From NCBI GenBank assembly GCA_951217055.1, contig OX578277.1, positions 56,631,673 through 56,695,672 on the forward strand: a DNA stretch of 64,000 bases, given 5' to 3'. The DNA is from Gerris lacustris. Taxonomy: Eukaryota > Arthropoda > Insecta > Hemiptera > Gerridae. A program made the position numbers and the translations under genes. Below the pieces are notes generated by a model. That model saw only the letters and a program-made list of their open reading frames with translations. It was not told the DNA's origin and searched no databases. Of the stretch, positions 33,545 to 44,830 are shown in pieces (the first letter of the stretch is position 1; every line of letters starts with the position of its first letter).

Positions 33545-34950
33545 ACAGTCAATCTGTCGTGATAAGAGGCTGTGTAATTTTTTTTTGCAAGGATCGTTTG
33601 GGACACATGAGAAAAGCTTAACTCCAACTTTTCGGGAACATCCGGTTGCGGAAGTACGGGGTACCAAAGTCACAAAAAGTATATACCCTTCATGATGCAT
33701 GTCGTTGGAAAGCTCTTTAAGAGTACAGTAATTTTTGTTATATACAGTTTTGTCATATTTTCATTTTTGAGGGGGGTAAAAAGGAAAAACGGAAAAAATA
33801 AAAAATTACAAATGAACAGTAACTTTATGCAGAAAAAATTCGAGACTACATCTTTTTGCGTAAATCACTTAGGGCACGTGAGGAAAGCTTAACTCTAACT
33901 TTCGGGAACATCCGGACGGCGGAAGTACGGGGTACGAGGTACAAAAGTCGAAAATGTATATACCCTTTATGATGCATGTCGTTGGAAAGCTCTTTAAGAG
34001 TACATTAATTTTCGTTACATACACTTTTGTCATATTTTCATTTTTGAGGGGAGTAAATTGGAAAAACAGGAAAAAAAGCTGCCGTGATAAAAGTAAAAAT
34101 TCAAGGGATTTTTTTTTTTTTTTTCATGAATCGCTTGGGGTATAAGAAGTGTATATATCAAAAATTACTATACTGTTAAAGAGCTTTCCAACGACATTCA
34201 TCATAAATGGTATATACATTTTCAACTTTTGTACCCCGTAACCCGACTTCCGCCGTCCGGATGTTCCCGAAAAGTTGGATTTAAGCTTTTCTCATGTGCC
34301 CCTAGCGATTCACAAAAAAAATGTAGTCTCGAATGTTTGCTGCACAAATTTACTGTTCATTTATAATTTTTTTTTCTTGTTTTTCCATAAACATTGTTTT
34401 TCCCCCCCCCCCCCCTTTTAAATGAAGATATAACAAAAGTGTATATATAACCTAAAATTACTGTAATCTTAAAGAGCATTCCAACGACATGTATCATGAA
34501 GGGTATATACTTTTTTAACTTTACCCCGTGCCCCGTACTTCCGCCGTTCCGGATGTTCCCGAAAAGTTAGAGTTAAGCTATTCTCGTGTGCTCCAAGTAA
34601 ATCAGGAAAAAAAAAATATATATATATAGTCTCGAATCTTTGTGGCACAATTTACAGATTTACTGTTTATTTATTATTTTTTTTCCATCGTTTTTCCTTT
34701 TTACCCCCCTCAAAAATGAAAATATGACAAAAGTGTATTTAACAAAAATTACTGTACTCTTAAAGAGCTTTCCAACGACATGCATCATGAAGGGTATACA
34801 CTTTTAGTGACTTTTGTACCCCGTACCCCGTACTTCCGCAACAGGATGTTCCCGAAAAGTTGGAGTTAAGCTTTTCTCATCTGTCCCAAACGATCCTCGC
34901 AAAAACAATCATCCTCGAATTTTTTCCGCACAAATTTACAGATTGACTGT
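33545..34950. repeat. Five-copy inverted array of repeat A, bounded by inverted 13-mers
   Basis: ACAGTCAATCTGT (33545-33557) and ACAGATTGACTGT (34938-34950) are exact reverse complements. Between them lie two plus-oriented units (about 33590-33850 and 33880-34080) and three minus-oriented units (about 34140-34370, 34430-34680 and 34690-34920). Each holds TCATGATGCATGTCGTTGG, AAAGCTCTTTAAGAGTAC and a CGGGAACATCCGG box. Poly(C) lies at 34402-34415. The whole could fold into a cruciform. Confidence 0.85.
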
Positions 34951-35083
34951 AATACTACAACTTATTCTGTTTTATTATATACCTCATTTTAGCTTTAATA
35001 CAAAGTGCTGTTCAAACATAATAAATATGTATAAATTTTCATGTAAAAAACATAGGCATTTTAAACAAATGACATCATAATTA

Positions 35084-35183
<100 letters not shown>

Positions 35184-35351
35184 GAAATGATATTTTCATA
35201 AAACCATTGTACAATTTTTAGCATATTAGTATATACATAATAAAAACAATTGACGGATATTATAAGATTAAAATTAGCAAAAAAGAGTTGACCTGAAATT
35301 TTGTGGAAAAAAGGGAAACTCAAAAATAGACTGCAACTGAAATAAATAATA

Positions 35352-35885
35352 CAGGGTGATTCAAAAAGAATGAACCGATTCCATAATCAAATATTTTGTA
35401 AGTAAAATGTATGAATCAGAATGAGAGAGTGACTGTTTGAAAGATTTGTTTTCTAAGTTTCAGACAGTTGCCAGATGGCCGCGCTAGGTGCATCGGTCTC
35501 CCAAGAACGATCAGTTTTTTGTTGACTCAAAATGGCGACTCTTCAACAGAAGGCGTTCTGTGTTCTTGATTCTCGAGCTTGTAAAAACTATGTCAATGAC
35601 TAAAAAACTGACCTGAATAACTTAAAACATTGAATAACAACTAACAACAACGATCAATTCAATTGATCCTGATATACTACAATGTGCGTTTAGCGTTTGG
35701 GAAGAATTCTCATATCATCTTGATGTTGTACGTGCTGCAAGGGGTGGCCATATTGAACACTTGTAATATGTGAAATAAAACTTGACTGTGAGTAGAATGC
35801 TTGTATTAAAAATTCAATTTTTTGCTATTTTTCCTTAATAAAATATTTAATCATGGAATCGGATCATTCTTTTTGAAGCACCTTC
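35352..35885 (+). mobile_element. Internally deleted IS630/mariner-like transposon, 534 bp
   Basis: Inverted ends read CAGGGTGATTCAAAAAGAAT and, from the right, GAAGGTGCTTCAAAAAGAAT, and continue with AACCGATTCCAT/ATCCGATTCCAT. TA flanks both sides. Inside, a start codon near 35530 gives MATLQQKAFCVLDSRACKN. This resembles the N-terminus of insect transposases with a DUF4817-type helix-turn-helix. Near 35695-35765 another frame gives YHLDVVRAARGGHIEHL and a stop, which resembles the C-terminus of the same proteins. The middle, with the DDE catalytic domain, is gone, so the copy is non-autonomous. Confidence 0.82.
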
Positions 35886-36529
35886 TATTATGATTTCTCA
35901 TAAAAAACAATTGTAAAGATGTTGAGGATTAAAACATTTAAACCCCCAATGAAGGAAATAAAATGTACCCAAGAGGGGGCTTTCCAATAATAGTTACCTA
36001 CTTTCGAAAAGCATTTAGTTATTAGTTTTAAAATGTATCCTTTTTCTACTAAACTTTACTTTATGGTTTAGTAAAGTAAAATCTACTAGTACGTAGGGCG
36101 AAGATTTTTCTAAAGGAATTATGCTAACCGAAATCAACCCTTTTATATACATGGCAATGTCACGCGTGACGAATCTCCTTAAGATTTGGGATTAAAGGAA
36201 AATCCATTATCAGGAAGAAAAATTCAATGTAGTCTTTCAACCTATTATGACAGGCTTTTGTCAAAAGTATGGTTCGATGACTCACAATGAGATTCGATAC
36301 CCACCAAACAGTGGATTTTTTTATTCCCTACATTCTATCAATGAAGACAATGCCTAAACATTTTTCCTGGTGGAATAAGTAAAGAAAAATACCCTAAATT
36401 ACTTTATTTTTATGATTGCATTTCTAATACTATATATTATATGATTGATTATAATTTTGCAGGTAAAGTTTTAAACGAGTTTATTTAGGTTAAGTTGCTG
36501 TTAACCTAAAATCCTAATGTTTTAAAACT
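35886..36529. other. Non-coding stretch
   Basis: I see no gene or repeat boundary. Confidence 0.4.
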
Positions 36530-37045
36530 TTGCTTCCGAGTAAAGGAACTTTTACCGAAGGTAACAGAAGCTATGTGATCGTTCCGAAGAACGAACATTT
36601 TTTAGGTCTCCGATTTCAAAAATTCCACGACAGAAATCCGTTTTAAACATCAGGGAACATTTTTGGTTCCGTGTCTGTCTGTTCGTCAATCGGTAAGTCA
36701 ATTTTGTCGGTATGTCTGTCTCAATTTTTGCGAACCAACATATCTTAAAAACTACTCATCTGATTTTATTGAAATTTGATGATAGGTCAGAATTAGCCCC
36801 CATATTGATTTTGACCATAACAGCCCACTAACTTTTGTTAAATTTATACTTTTATTCATGTAAAAAAAAAAAAAAAATGCATTTCTACCTTCTGCGTCTA
36901 TTTTTCCTCTTCCGCACAAACATAGATTTTTATGAAATTTGGGTGGTTTGTCAAAAGTAGCCTGGAGATGGCCCCAGATTAATTTTAACAGAGCTCGCTC
37001 CTTAAATTTTGCTAAATTGATACTTTAATTAATTTATAAAATGTG
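36530..37045 (+). repeat. Dispersed repeat B, longest copy
   Basis: It runs from GCTTCCGAGTAAAGGAACTT through GAAGGTAACAGAAGC, GATCGTTCCGAAGAACGAAC, CAGGGAACATTTTTGGTTCC, GTGTCTGTCTGTTCGTC and AGCCTGGAGATGGCCCCAGA. It is non-coding and best serves as reference for the family. Confidence 0.75.
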
Positions 37046-37924
37046 CCCCCCTAATTGGCAGAGTATTTTTAAAATGATTAATGCTGCACATAAATGATAA
37101 AACATAATTGTATACTTTAACTCTATAAAGACTATAATTTATTTCAAGTTAGGCTGGAAATAATAGTGTATTATTATATATTATTTCGAAACTTGTAAGT
37201 TTCGGAGATAACATATTTACTGCATCAGAGTTTTTTATAATTTTATCTAATAAATAATTCATCTCTGACACTCGGACTTTAATTTGAGACCTAACGGAAA
37301 GAGAATTGTGCACTTAATGGAGAGAGAGAAATTGATCTAATACTTACACTTCTAAACTTAAAGGCATGTCGAACTACTAATTCAGTCTTAAGATCTCATA
37401 TTAATAAGTGATAGCGAATTATCATAGCAACACAATAATAGAGACACAATAATAGAACCCACGGAGGAAATTGAAAAGAGGCAGGATCAGGATGAGTTGG
37501 CGGCAATCTTTCGAAATAGCTGGTTATCAGCAAAGCAAGGGCTGGAGACAATTGCATTACTAGCGAGAATAGAATAAGGTGAAGATAAAGGAAATAAGTA
37601 ATAAGGAACATGGAACTACGAAGGAGACAGTGCAGGATGTACTGCAAGAAAGTTTCGACCGGACACAAGCCACTCATTATGGAGACTCACGCAGGGCTGA
37701 AATGTCAGGAGAAGAATCACTTCAACATCCTTAATTGTTAAAGGTAATCGGATTAAGTAAGTAAAAATAGTAAACAAGAGGTGATCATTAAAGTTTTTCA
37801 TTCTACAGGATTCTTGATATGTTGTTAATATTTTTAACCTCGTCAAAACGTGTATGAAATTTGTAATATACGTAGGAAAATAACAAGATAAACTGAAAAA
37901 ATAAGAAAAATATGTCTCACTAAA
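37046..37924. other. Non-coding stretch
   Basis: Overlapping minus-strand frames (37396-38062) are low-complexity and lack motifs. No gene is supported. Confidence 0.4.
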
Positions 37925-37944
37925 CCCCCCCCCCCCCCCCCCTA

Positions 37945-38013
37945 TACACGATCCACGATCAAACATTTTGCGCAAACATGATGTTTGTGCAAACCTTATG
38001 ACGGGCAAATTTA
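37945..38013. repeat. Truncated neighbour copy of the palindromic element
   Basis: TATACACGATC, TTTTGCGCAAACATGATG and TTTGTGCAAACC match the following element in order but lack the left end, which is replaced by a poly(C) tract (37925-37942). Confidence 0.55.
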
Positions 38014-38109
38014 GGCCATACACGTCAAACATCATGTTTGCGCAAACATTAAACAGCCCCAAACACTGTCAAAATGTTTGCGCAAACATTTTGAACGTGT
38101 ATGGGGGCC
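38014..38109. mobile_element. 96-bp palindromic MITE, TTA target duplication
   Basis: GGCCATACACGT at the left is answered by ACGTGTATGGGGGCC at the right. TTA flanks both sides (38011-38013 and 38110-38112), as in PIF/Harbinger insertions. Two perfect 16-bp palindromes ATGTTTGCGCAAACAT lie inside. Confidence 0.7.
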
Positions 38110-38112
38110 TTA

Positions 38113-39878
38113 AAGCAAAACAAATAGTATTCAATAAATTGTTAAATGACACTATTATCCTTTCATAATTTGAGAGGGAACGCGTTTACTCCCAGGGTGC
38201 AACCAAAATTAAATACATTTTAGCAGTGGACACCAATAAGACTGATTAGAGGTCAAACCCAGAAGGTGATTAGGGAAAAACCCTTCTTAGTAATTTCAAA
38301 GAGGAAAATTTTCCAAGCCTTAACTAAGCCCTTGACCCTTCAAGAGTATAATCCATAAAAATCCTTGATTTAAATAAATTTCTGAAAAATAAAACGGTAA
38401 GTTTTGAAACAAACGAACTCTTTCATAATATGCTATGGAGGTACTTTGTCTTTTTTAATACCTTTATGTTACAATAAACATAAAAAATAATTTAAGAAAT
38501 TGTCTCTCTACGAAAATAAATTCTATTTTCAAAGTGGATTTCGGCCTCAAAAGCAGTAATGCCATCTTTTTAAAACTTGTCAATCGACTGCAAGAATACT
38601 TTTTTACTTTTTAATACGTTTTAAAAGCAGCTATAAATGAGATTCATTAGCGACTATCTCAGTTGCTAATGAATCACTGATTACTTTCTTGCTAATAAGT
38701 TAGGGAGCTTAATGACTTCAAAATTCCCCTGAAATGGATTAGTGCTGATAATTGAATTCGATGGAATTTTGCACAAAAACAGACACGATGTCTTCAAGGC
38801 GATCTAGATGTATTAAAAAACTACAAAATATATCATCACGGGAAGCCCAACAGACAGAGAGGTTCGAGAGTAATTCACTTATGTTAAGGAAAGTTTGAAT
38901 ATGGAGAAAAAGATTCTATTCGAAATAAGTACGTCATTACTGAGTGAGTTTACCTTCGGTAAACTCGGATATACATATATCAATGTTCGGATGTAAATTA
39001 TAGCTATATTTTCAAAGGACAGTTTTTCATTTATCAATTTGAGAATTACATTGATATTAGTTGCTTAGTATATATTAATTGCTTAGTTTGGATTCATAAC
39101 TCCATGCAGACTTTTTAACTATGAGGAAAAATAAGGATGAAGTTAAAATTACTATGAAGTAAAATTAGAAACTCGATTTAATTTTAGTTCTTCAATATAT
39201 GAGTGTGAAGTTTCAAAAAGAATTGAGGGGCTGGCTTTAAAGAGGGACTGTGGAGGTGCAGAGCAAAAGTCCTGTAATAAGAAGAAATTGAACGCAGAGT
39301 TTACCAATTGTAAGAATAGACTGACTTAATTAAGAAACTTTCCACTACCCGACGATAATATTTTAATCTTAGTTTATTGAAGAATTTTCTAGAAGTTGAT
39401 AATTTTACCTAATGGGACTTTGAGATTTTGATCATATGAGTGGAAAAAACAATTTCGACATCAAATCAATTATTTGTCTTTTATCCCATAATTTCTTTTG
39501 AAAAAACACAATTCTAAGCTAAGTGTTAAAACAAAAAAGATAGTAGTTTCTAAACTTTAAACACTTTCAAACTATAAAAAAGCAGAGAATATCTCACAAG
39601 AAGGTTCAATGTACGTTAGACTGTCAAAGTTTCCAACAAAGGCAATTCGAAAATAAACAGATTTAAACAGAAACAAACAAACAAACAAAAAAACACCGTA
39701 GGGATTCCAGTTAGCTTTCTTAGCAACTATTTAAATTTAAATTGAAGTAACATCGATTCTTTTAGTGTGCATAACATGTAAACATGTCTAATCCAAGCAT
39801 ATAAGAAATCTACAAATAATTACTGTTTACTCTACTAGATGTTTCCTAAAAAAAAAGAAAAAATAATAATTTAAAATA

Positions 39879-39892
<14 letters not shown>
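38113..39892. other. Non-coding, nothing recognised
   Basis: AT-rich sequence without a frame above 60 codons. I see no boundary of a known repeat. Confidence 0.45.

Positions 39893-39966
<74 letters not shown>
39893..39966. repeat. (TA)n microsatellite
   Basis: About 37 TA units. Confidence 0.97.
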
Positions 39967-39969
<3 letters not shown>

Positions 39970-41189
39970 CCCCTATATCCACACTTTAAACCTTGGTTTA
40001 CGTATTAATAATTAAACTCACAAAATGCATAGTAATTGATTCTAACTACATCTTTTAAAGTTTATCAAGTGAATAAGTTTTAATGAATTGTAAAATCATA
40101 AAATGTTGATTTCATTCTAAATTCAATTTCGAATGGTGAAATCAAAATCTTTCTACCTACCCTTAGTGTTAACTTATATAGCATACCTTATAAGATCAAT
40201 ATGAAAAAAAAAAAAAAAAATAGGAAGTGATGCTCTAAATTTGTTCAGAATCGAACAAATGTTTATACACAAGTTTTGTTCCAAGATAAGGAAAGTAATT
40301 CTCATCCACAACAGTAATTACTTTTCCCTTTACAATGTCTAACGCTGTCAGAAATCAATGATAAATTGATGCAGCTCCATTTACTAGACACTATATCTAC
40401 GTAAACACTCATCTAGTCCAATTCCCTGAATGATGAGACATGTTTCACACTGAATGATTGCATTGAATGGTGCATTGAATATAGATGGGTCAAATGGAAA
40501 ATTCCTCAATTTCTGATATGAACAGAAATTGTGTTAATTTTAACGAAATTAATAAACTAAAGTAAATAATAATTATAATTATATAATAATACTTTTATAA
40601 ATTCATAGCAAGTAACTTTTAAAAGGCTTAGTTATCTAACAGGTTAGTTAACATTATTCTCATATAACACAATTTTGCTAAGATTGATTTTAATTGAAAA
40701 AAAATCCTAGAAGCTAATATTGCCACGAATCGAAATAACAAAGCTCTTAATAAACTTATGAACACTTAGCAGCACAAAGTCGACAGAAATCTTTGAAGGG
40801 TGTTAGGAGAAGCTTAGAAGCATTCAAGTAGGTAAATCATTGCTGCGAGGAGCCAGATAACCAAATCCAAAAACGGAGTAGATTTGTTCCCCAAAAACAC
40901 AACATTTTCCTCTTGAAATGCGTTTTTGGGGTTGTCAAGTTGGTGGTATTTGGAACAGGCTGGATTAAAGGAGTATTAATATTTATACATGTTAAAAGAC
41001 GTTGCAAGGAGAGGGAAATTTTAGGGCTCTCTTGGTTGATGTACCAATATAATGAAAAAATAAATCTAGCATACTCGCATAAGATAATTTATTATCAAGA
41101 ATTTAAAAGGAAAAGGAAATCATTTTATAACAAAAGGTTGTTTACATAACCGTTTGCGTGCGATTTCAAGCAGGGTAATGACAATTTAT
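39967..41189. other. Non-coding, nothing recognised
   Basis: The 78-codon frame at 40913 lacks any recognisable motif and I do not call it. Confidence 0.4.
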
Positions 41190-41375
41190 TCAATATCTCG
41201 GAAAATTAATTTTTATACAGTATTTTTTATCACGTTTTATACTTTAAGCTGGAATTCAAATGTATTAAATTTCATACACTTACATTCGTAATCAAAATCG
41301 TAGCTCTCCTGAGTTACATCCGTTACCGGGTTCGCCTCGGGGTATGATTTGCCTGAATATCTATGGCAAACTAGA
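41190..41375 (+). repeat. Dispersed repeat C, diverged copy
   Basis: CAATATCTCGGAAAATTAATTT, then GTTCGCCTCGGGGTATGATTT and CTGAATATCTATGGCAAACT, match 3890-4110 loosely. Confidence 0.45.
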
Positions 41376-42227
41376 CAAGTGAAGGATCTGTGTAATAAGA
41401 CACATATAATATTTTAAATCAACGCGTTTATAACTAAAACGGACAATAAAGAGCCTGATTCGTATAACAGTGGATTATGAAGTTTTTTTAAAAAAAAAAA
41501 AAGTTGAAAGTTAGTTCCTGCATAGGTTTTACCTTTTTTCCACCATAATTTTTGACCTTCATTTTCCGAGTATTCCTTATATTTCATTTTTCTACCTTCT
41601 CTTGGAAATCATTATTTTATTTTCTGTTCATTCTTTCTTTTATTTCCTTTTCTCTAAATATATATAACGGTAAGGCGAGTCGCTAGCCCTATTCCCTTTC
41701 ATGTTTTGTTGAGCCCTCTTAATCTCTTCACATTTTGTCTATTGAAATTTCGAGTCTTCACATCAGAAGGCATCTTCACAGCTTATCTTTTGCCCTTCCA
41801 AAGCATGGCAAAACATCTGAGAGTGAAAAGAGATTACTCTGCTGTCCAACATTTGTGTGCGAGTTCTTATATCTGACATCCAAAGAAAAGCCTTGGAAAT
41901 TTAGAGATTTTCGAGATTCCTTACTTTTAAACTTAGCGACGAAAAATATATTTGATAAAACTCATTTCAGTCATTCATTCCTAAAACAATAGTCTTAAAT
42001 TCTTTTCTCCCTCATTACGTTAGAGTATAACTTTCTTTCTCCTAACATTTCTTTTCATAAATCCGTTGTCAGTTGAAGAGTATAATTATAATTTATTAAA
42101 TACCTCACGGTTTCCTTCAAATACTCGTATAAATTATAACATCTAAATCATTTCAAGGGAGTACAAAAATCTGATATACCTAATATTAAAAAAAAAAAAA
42201 AAAAACTGCCAATTTGTGTGGCTGTGC
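41376..42227. other. Non-coding stretch
   Basis: An 85-codon frame at 41735-41992 has ordinary composition but no motif or supporting signals. I leave it uncalled. Confidence 0.35.
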
Positions 42228-43028
42228 TTCCTCGCGACCTATCACGTACATTAATTGAAGCGAGCGTAAGCGAGCTTCTTACATTCAACAAACTATGCAT
42301 CTTGTCTGTCTGTCTGTGTGTCTGTCTGTCTGTCAGTAACGTTTACGTGTCCGACGATAACTTGAGTAAAAGTTGACCGATTTAGTTGAAATTCGGTATA
42401 CATGTTCCTCTTACTAATACTCAGGCTAAGTTCGTTGGACAGCGTGATCCGTCCAAGAGTTCGCGCGCAACGCTCGCGTAAACGAGAGGTTCAAAAATTA
42501 AATTGGAATTTCAGGACAGGAAAAGATTCTATTATCATATATTCGATGAGACACAACTTTTTTTTCTAATAACATTTTTTAGTAAAACCAACAACGACAC
42601 TACTATGAATTAATAAAGATCGCTAAAATTATTAAAGCGGACCTAAACGTTTAAAATAGAAAAAACAACCATTTTACCGATATCTAACGTTCTAACGTAA
42701 CGATTTTAATCACTTTATGTACATCGTCTAAAGTACAATTGAAACAAGTATGTAAAATTTTAACTTGATACAAGAAGTAGTATTTGAGTAATGAAGTGAT
42801 ACATTTATAATTATAGTTTAAAAGCTATGGTTAAGATTCTTATAGTCGTGTTGTGTGAAGGTTTGTTTAGGAAGTAAAGCTTTGTACCGAGTACCCCCAC
42901 TCTACTCCTCACTACCCTCTTCCACTTATCTTCAACTATGACATTCATCATGATTAACAAATTGCCATATTCAGTATTTTATTGCAATACGCACGCTTCA
43001 ATTATAGAGCCACGCGATGCCTAGTTAC
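42228..43028 (+). repeat. Dispersed repeat D, long copy
   Basis: It begins near GTGCTTCCTCGCGACC, has GAAGCGAGCGTAAGCGAGCTTC as a hairpin (42258-42279), a TCTGTCTGTCTG run, CGTTTACGTGTCCGACGATAAC and a right end CCACGCGATGCCTAGTTAC. The right end matches 3715-3812. The GAATTCGGTATACATGT-like block is of the kind found in many arthropod dispersed repeats. It is non-coding. Confidence 0.5.
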
Positions 43029-43084
43029 TTTAAGACTTTACAACCTAAAATTATAGTCTAATTAATTTTCATTTTCCCCTCTTT

Positions 43085-43338
43085 TCCTTCCGAGTAGTTC
43101 AAGGGAAGGCATTTTTTTGTCTCCGAAATAAAAAATACTGGATAGAAATCCATTTCAGAAGTCATGGTTCATATTTGATATCGTATCTGTAGTTAAACAT
43201 TTTTACGAACCACTACATCTTAAAAACTGCTCGTCTGATTCTATTGGAATTTGGATGGTAGGTCATATTTAGCCCCCACGTCCCACGTTGATTTTAACCA
43301 TAACAGCCCCACAAACTTTTGTTAAATTTATACTTTTA
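43085..43338 (+). repeat. Dispersed repeat B, truncated copy
   Basis: TTCCGAGTAGTTCAAGG, AGAAATCCATTTCAGAAGTC and ATTGGAATTTGGATGGTAGG match the longest copy. It stops exactly where the next element begins (ACTAGCCGG at 43338). Confidence 0.6.
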
Positions 43339-43847
43339 CTAGCCGGATCGGCGTGCTTTGCGCACCTTATCCGTCTAGAAGTAATAAAAACAAATATAAA
43401 AAAATAATTAAAACAATATAATTAATATATCTTTATTGTTACATAATTTCGTATTTTAGTACAAGTAGGTATATTATTTTTTTAATGCTTATTTTTAAAC
43501 ATTCTATCTAAAATAAATATATGACCAGCTGCTTTATTTTATGTTTTTCATATAATATGTGATTCATTATTAATGAATTTAACCATTAATTTTTATGTTT
43601 ACTTTTTTTATCTATTATATTTATCTACTTTGCAGATATTATTTAGATAATGAATTTTGATTAATAGTATAATATATTTTTAATTAAAAATGAATTTTAT
43701 ATATTTACCATTAATTTTTATATTTACTTTGCAGTAATTATTTAAATAATGCATAGCTAAAATAGATCAAAAAATTCTATTTAAAACATCATTACTCTAT
43801 TTGCCATATTTAAAAATTGTGAGTCCACTGGAAGCTGAGGTAATATA
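43338..43847 (-). mobile_element. Helitron-like 3' end in minus orientation, AT-rich body
   Basis: The reverse complement of 43338-43372 reads GGTGCGCAAAGCACGCC, with a hairpin GTGCGC-AAA-GCACGC, then GATCCGGCTAGT. This is hairpin plus CTAG before T. The body is AT-rich. The other end is not defined and may be lost in the next repeat. Confidence 0.5.
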
Positions 43848-44830
43848 TCTATATTATATAAGTGGCAATGTCCTGATTGACTGACTGACTGACATAGAAT
43901 CAACGCACAGCAAAATCTGCTTAACCGAGAAACTTGAAATTTTAAGGATATACTCGGTTCATATCATAGGCATCCACTAAGAAAGGATTTGGCGAAATTT
44001 TTATTCTTGTACCCAGGGGTACGAGGTACAAATGTCAAAGTAATGAATACTTTTAATGATGCATATCGTTGAAAAGCTCTTTAAAAGTACAGTAATTGTT
44101 GTTATGTACAGTTTTGTCATATTTTCATTTAGGAGGGGGTAAAATGGAAAAATGTGTATAACTACATCTTATATAAATGAAGAGTGTCTATGAGTATCTT
44201 TTATCTTATATAAATGAAGAGTGTCTATGAGTATCTTTTATCTATAATATAAGTGGCAATGTCCTGATTGACTGACTGACTGACATAGAATCAACGCACA
44301 GCAAAATCTGCTTAACCGAGAAACTTGAAATTTTAAGGATATACTCGGTTCATATCATAGGCATCCACTAAGAAAGGATTTGGCGAAATTTTTATTCTTG
44401 TACCCAGGGGTACGAGGTACAAATGTCAAAGTAATGAATACTTTTAATGATGCATATCGTTGAAAAGCTCTTTAAAAGTACAGTAATTGTTGTTATGTAC
44501 AGTTTTGTCATATTTTCATTTAGGAGGGGGTAAAATGGAAAAATGTGTATAACTACATCTTATATAAATGAAGAGTGTCTATGAGTATCTTTTATCTTAT
44601 ATAAATGAAGAGTGTCTATGAGTATCTTTTATCTTATATAAATGAAGAGTGTCTATGAGTGTACTGCTTACATGAGATTATAAAGTTAAAATGTTGGTAC
44701 ACAGGAGTACGGGGTACAAATGTCAAAGTAATAAAAACCCTTCACGATGCATACCGTTTAAAAGCTCTTTAAGAGTGCTGTACAATTATTGTTATGTACA
44801 TTTAGGGGGGTAAAATAGAAAAATATATCT
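43848..44830 (+). repeat. Tandemly duplicated Helitron-like repeat, 391-bp period, with 37-bp subrepeats
   Basis: TCTATATTATATAAGTGGCA at 43848 looks like a Helitron 5' end (TC start). The block from AGTGGCAATG (43861) recurs at 44252, a period of 391 bp, nearly without change. Each unit holds repeat A (TGCATATCGTTGAAAAGCTC). The units end in 37-bp repeats starting TTATATAAATGAAGAGTGTC, two in the first unit (44169, 44206) and three in the second (44560, 44597, 44634). A third, more diverged body follows to about 44830. Confidence 0.85.

Noticed and set aside
37396..38062. Overlapping minus-strand frames of 93 and 148 codons
   Set aside because: The longer one runs through a poly(C) tract (poly-Gly) and a palindromic MITE; no motif.
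41735..41992. 85-codon plus-strand frame
   Set aside because: No recognisable domain and no splice or promoter context that I can defend.
43848..44660. CRISPR-like array of 37-bp repeats
   Set aside because: The repeats are directly adjacent without spacers and lie in an animal repeat element.
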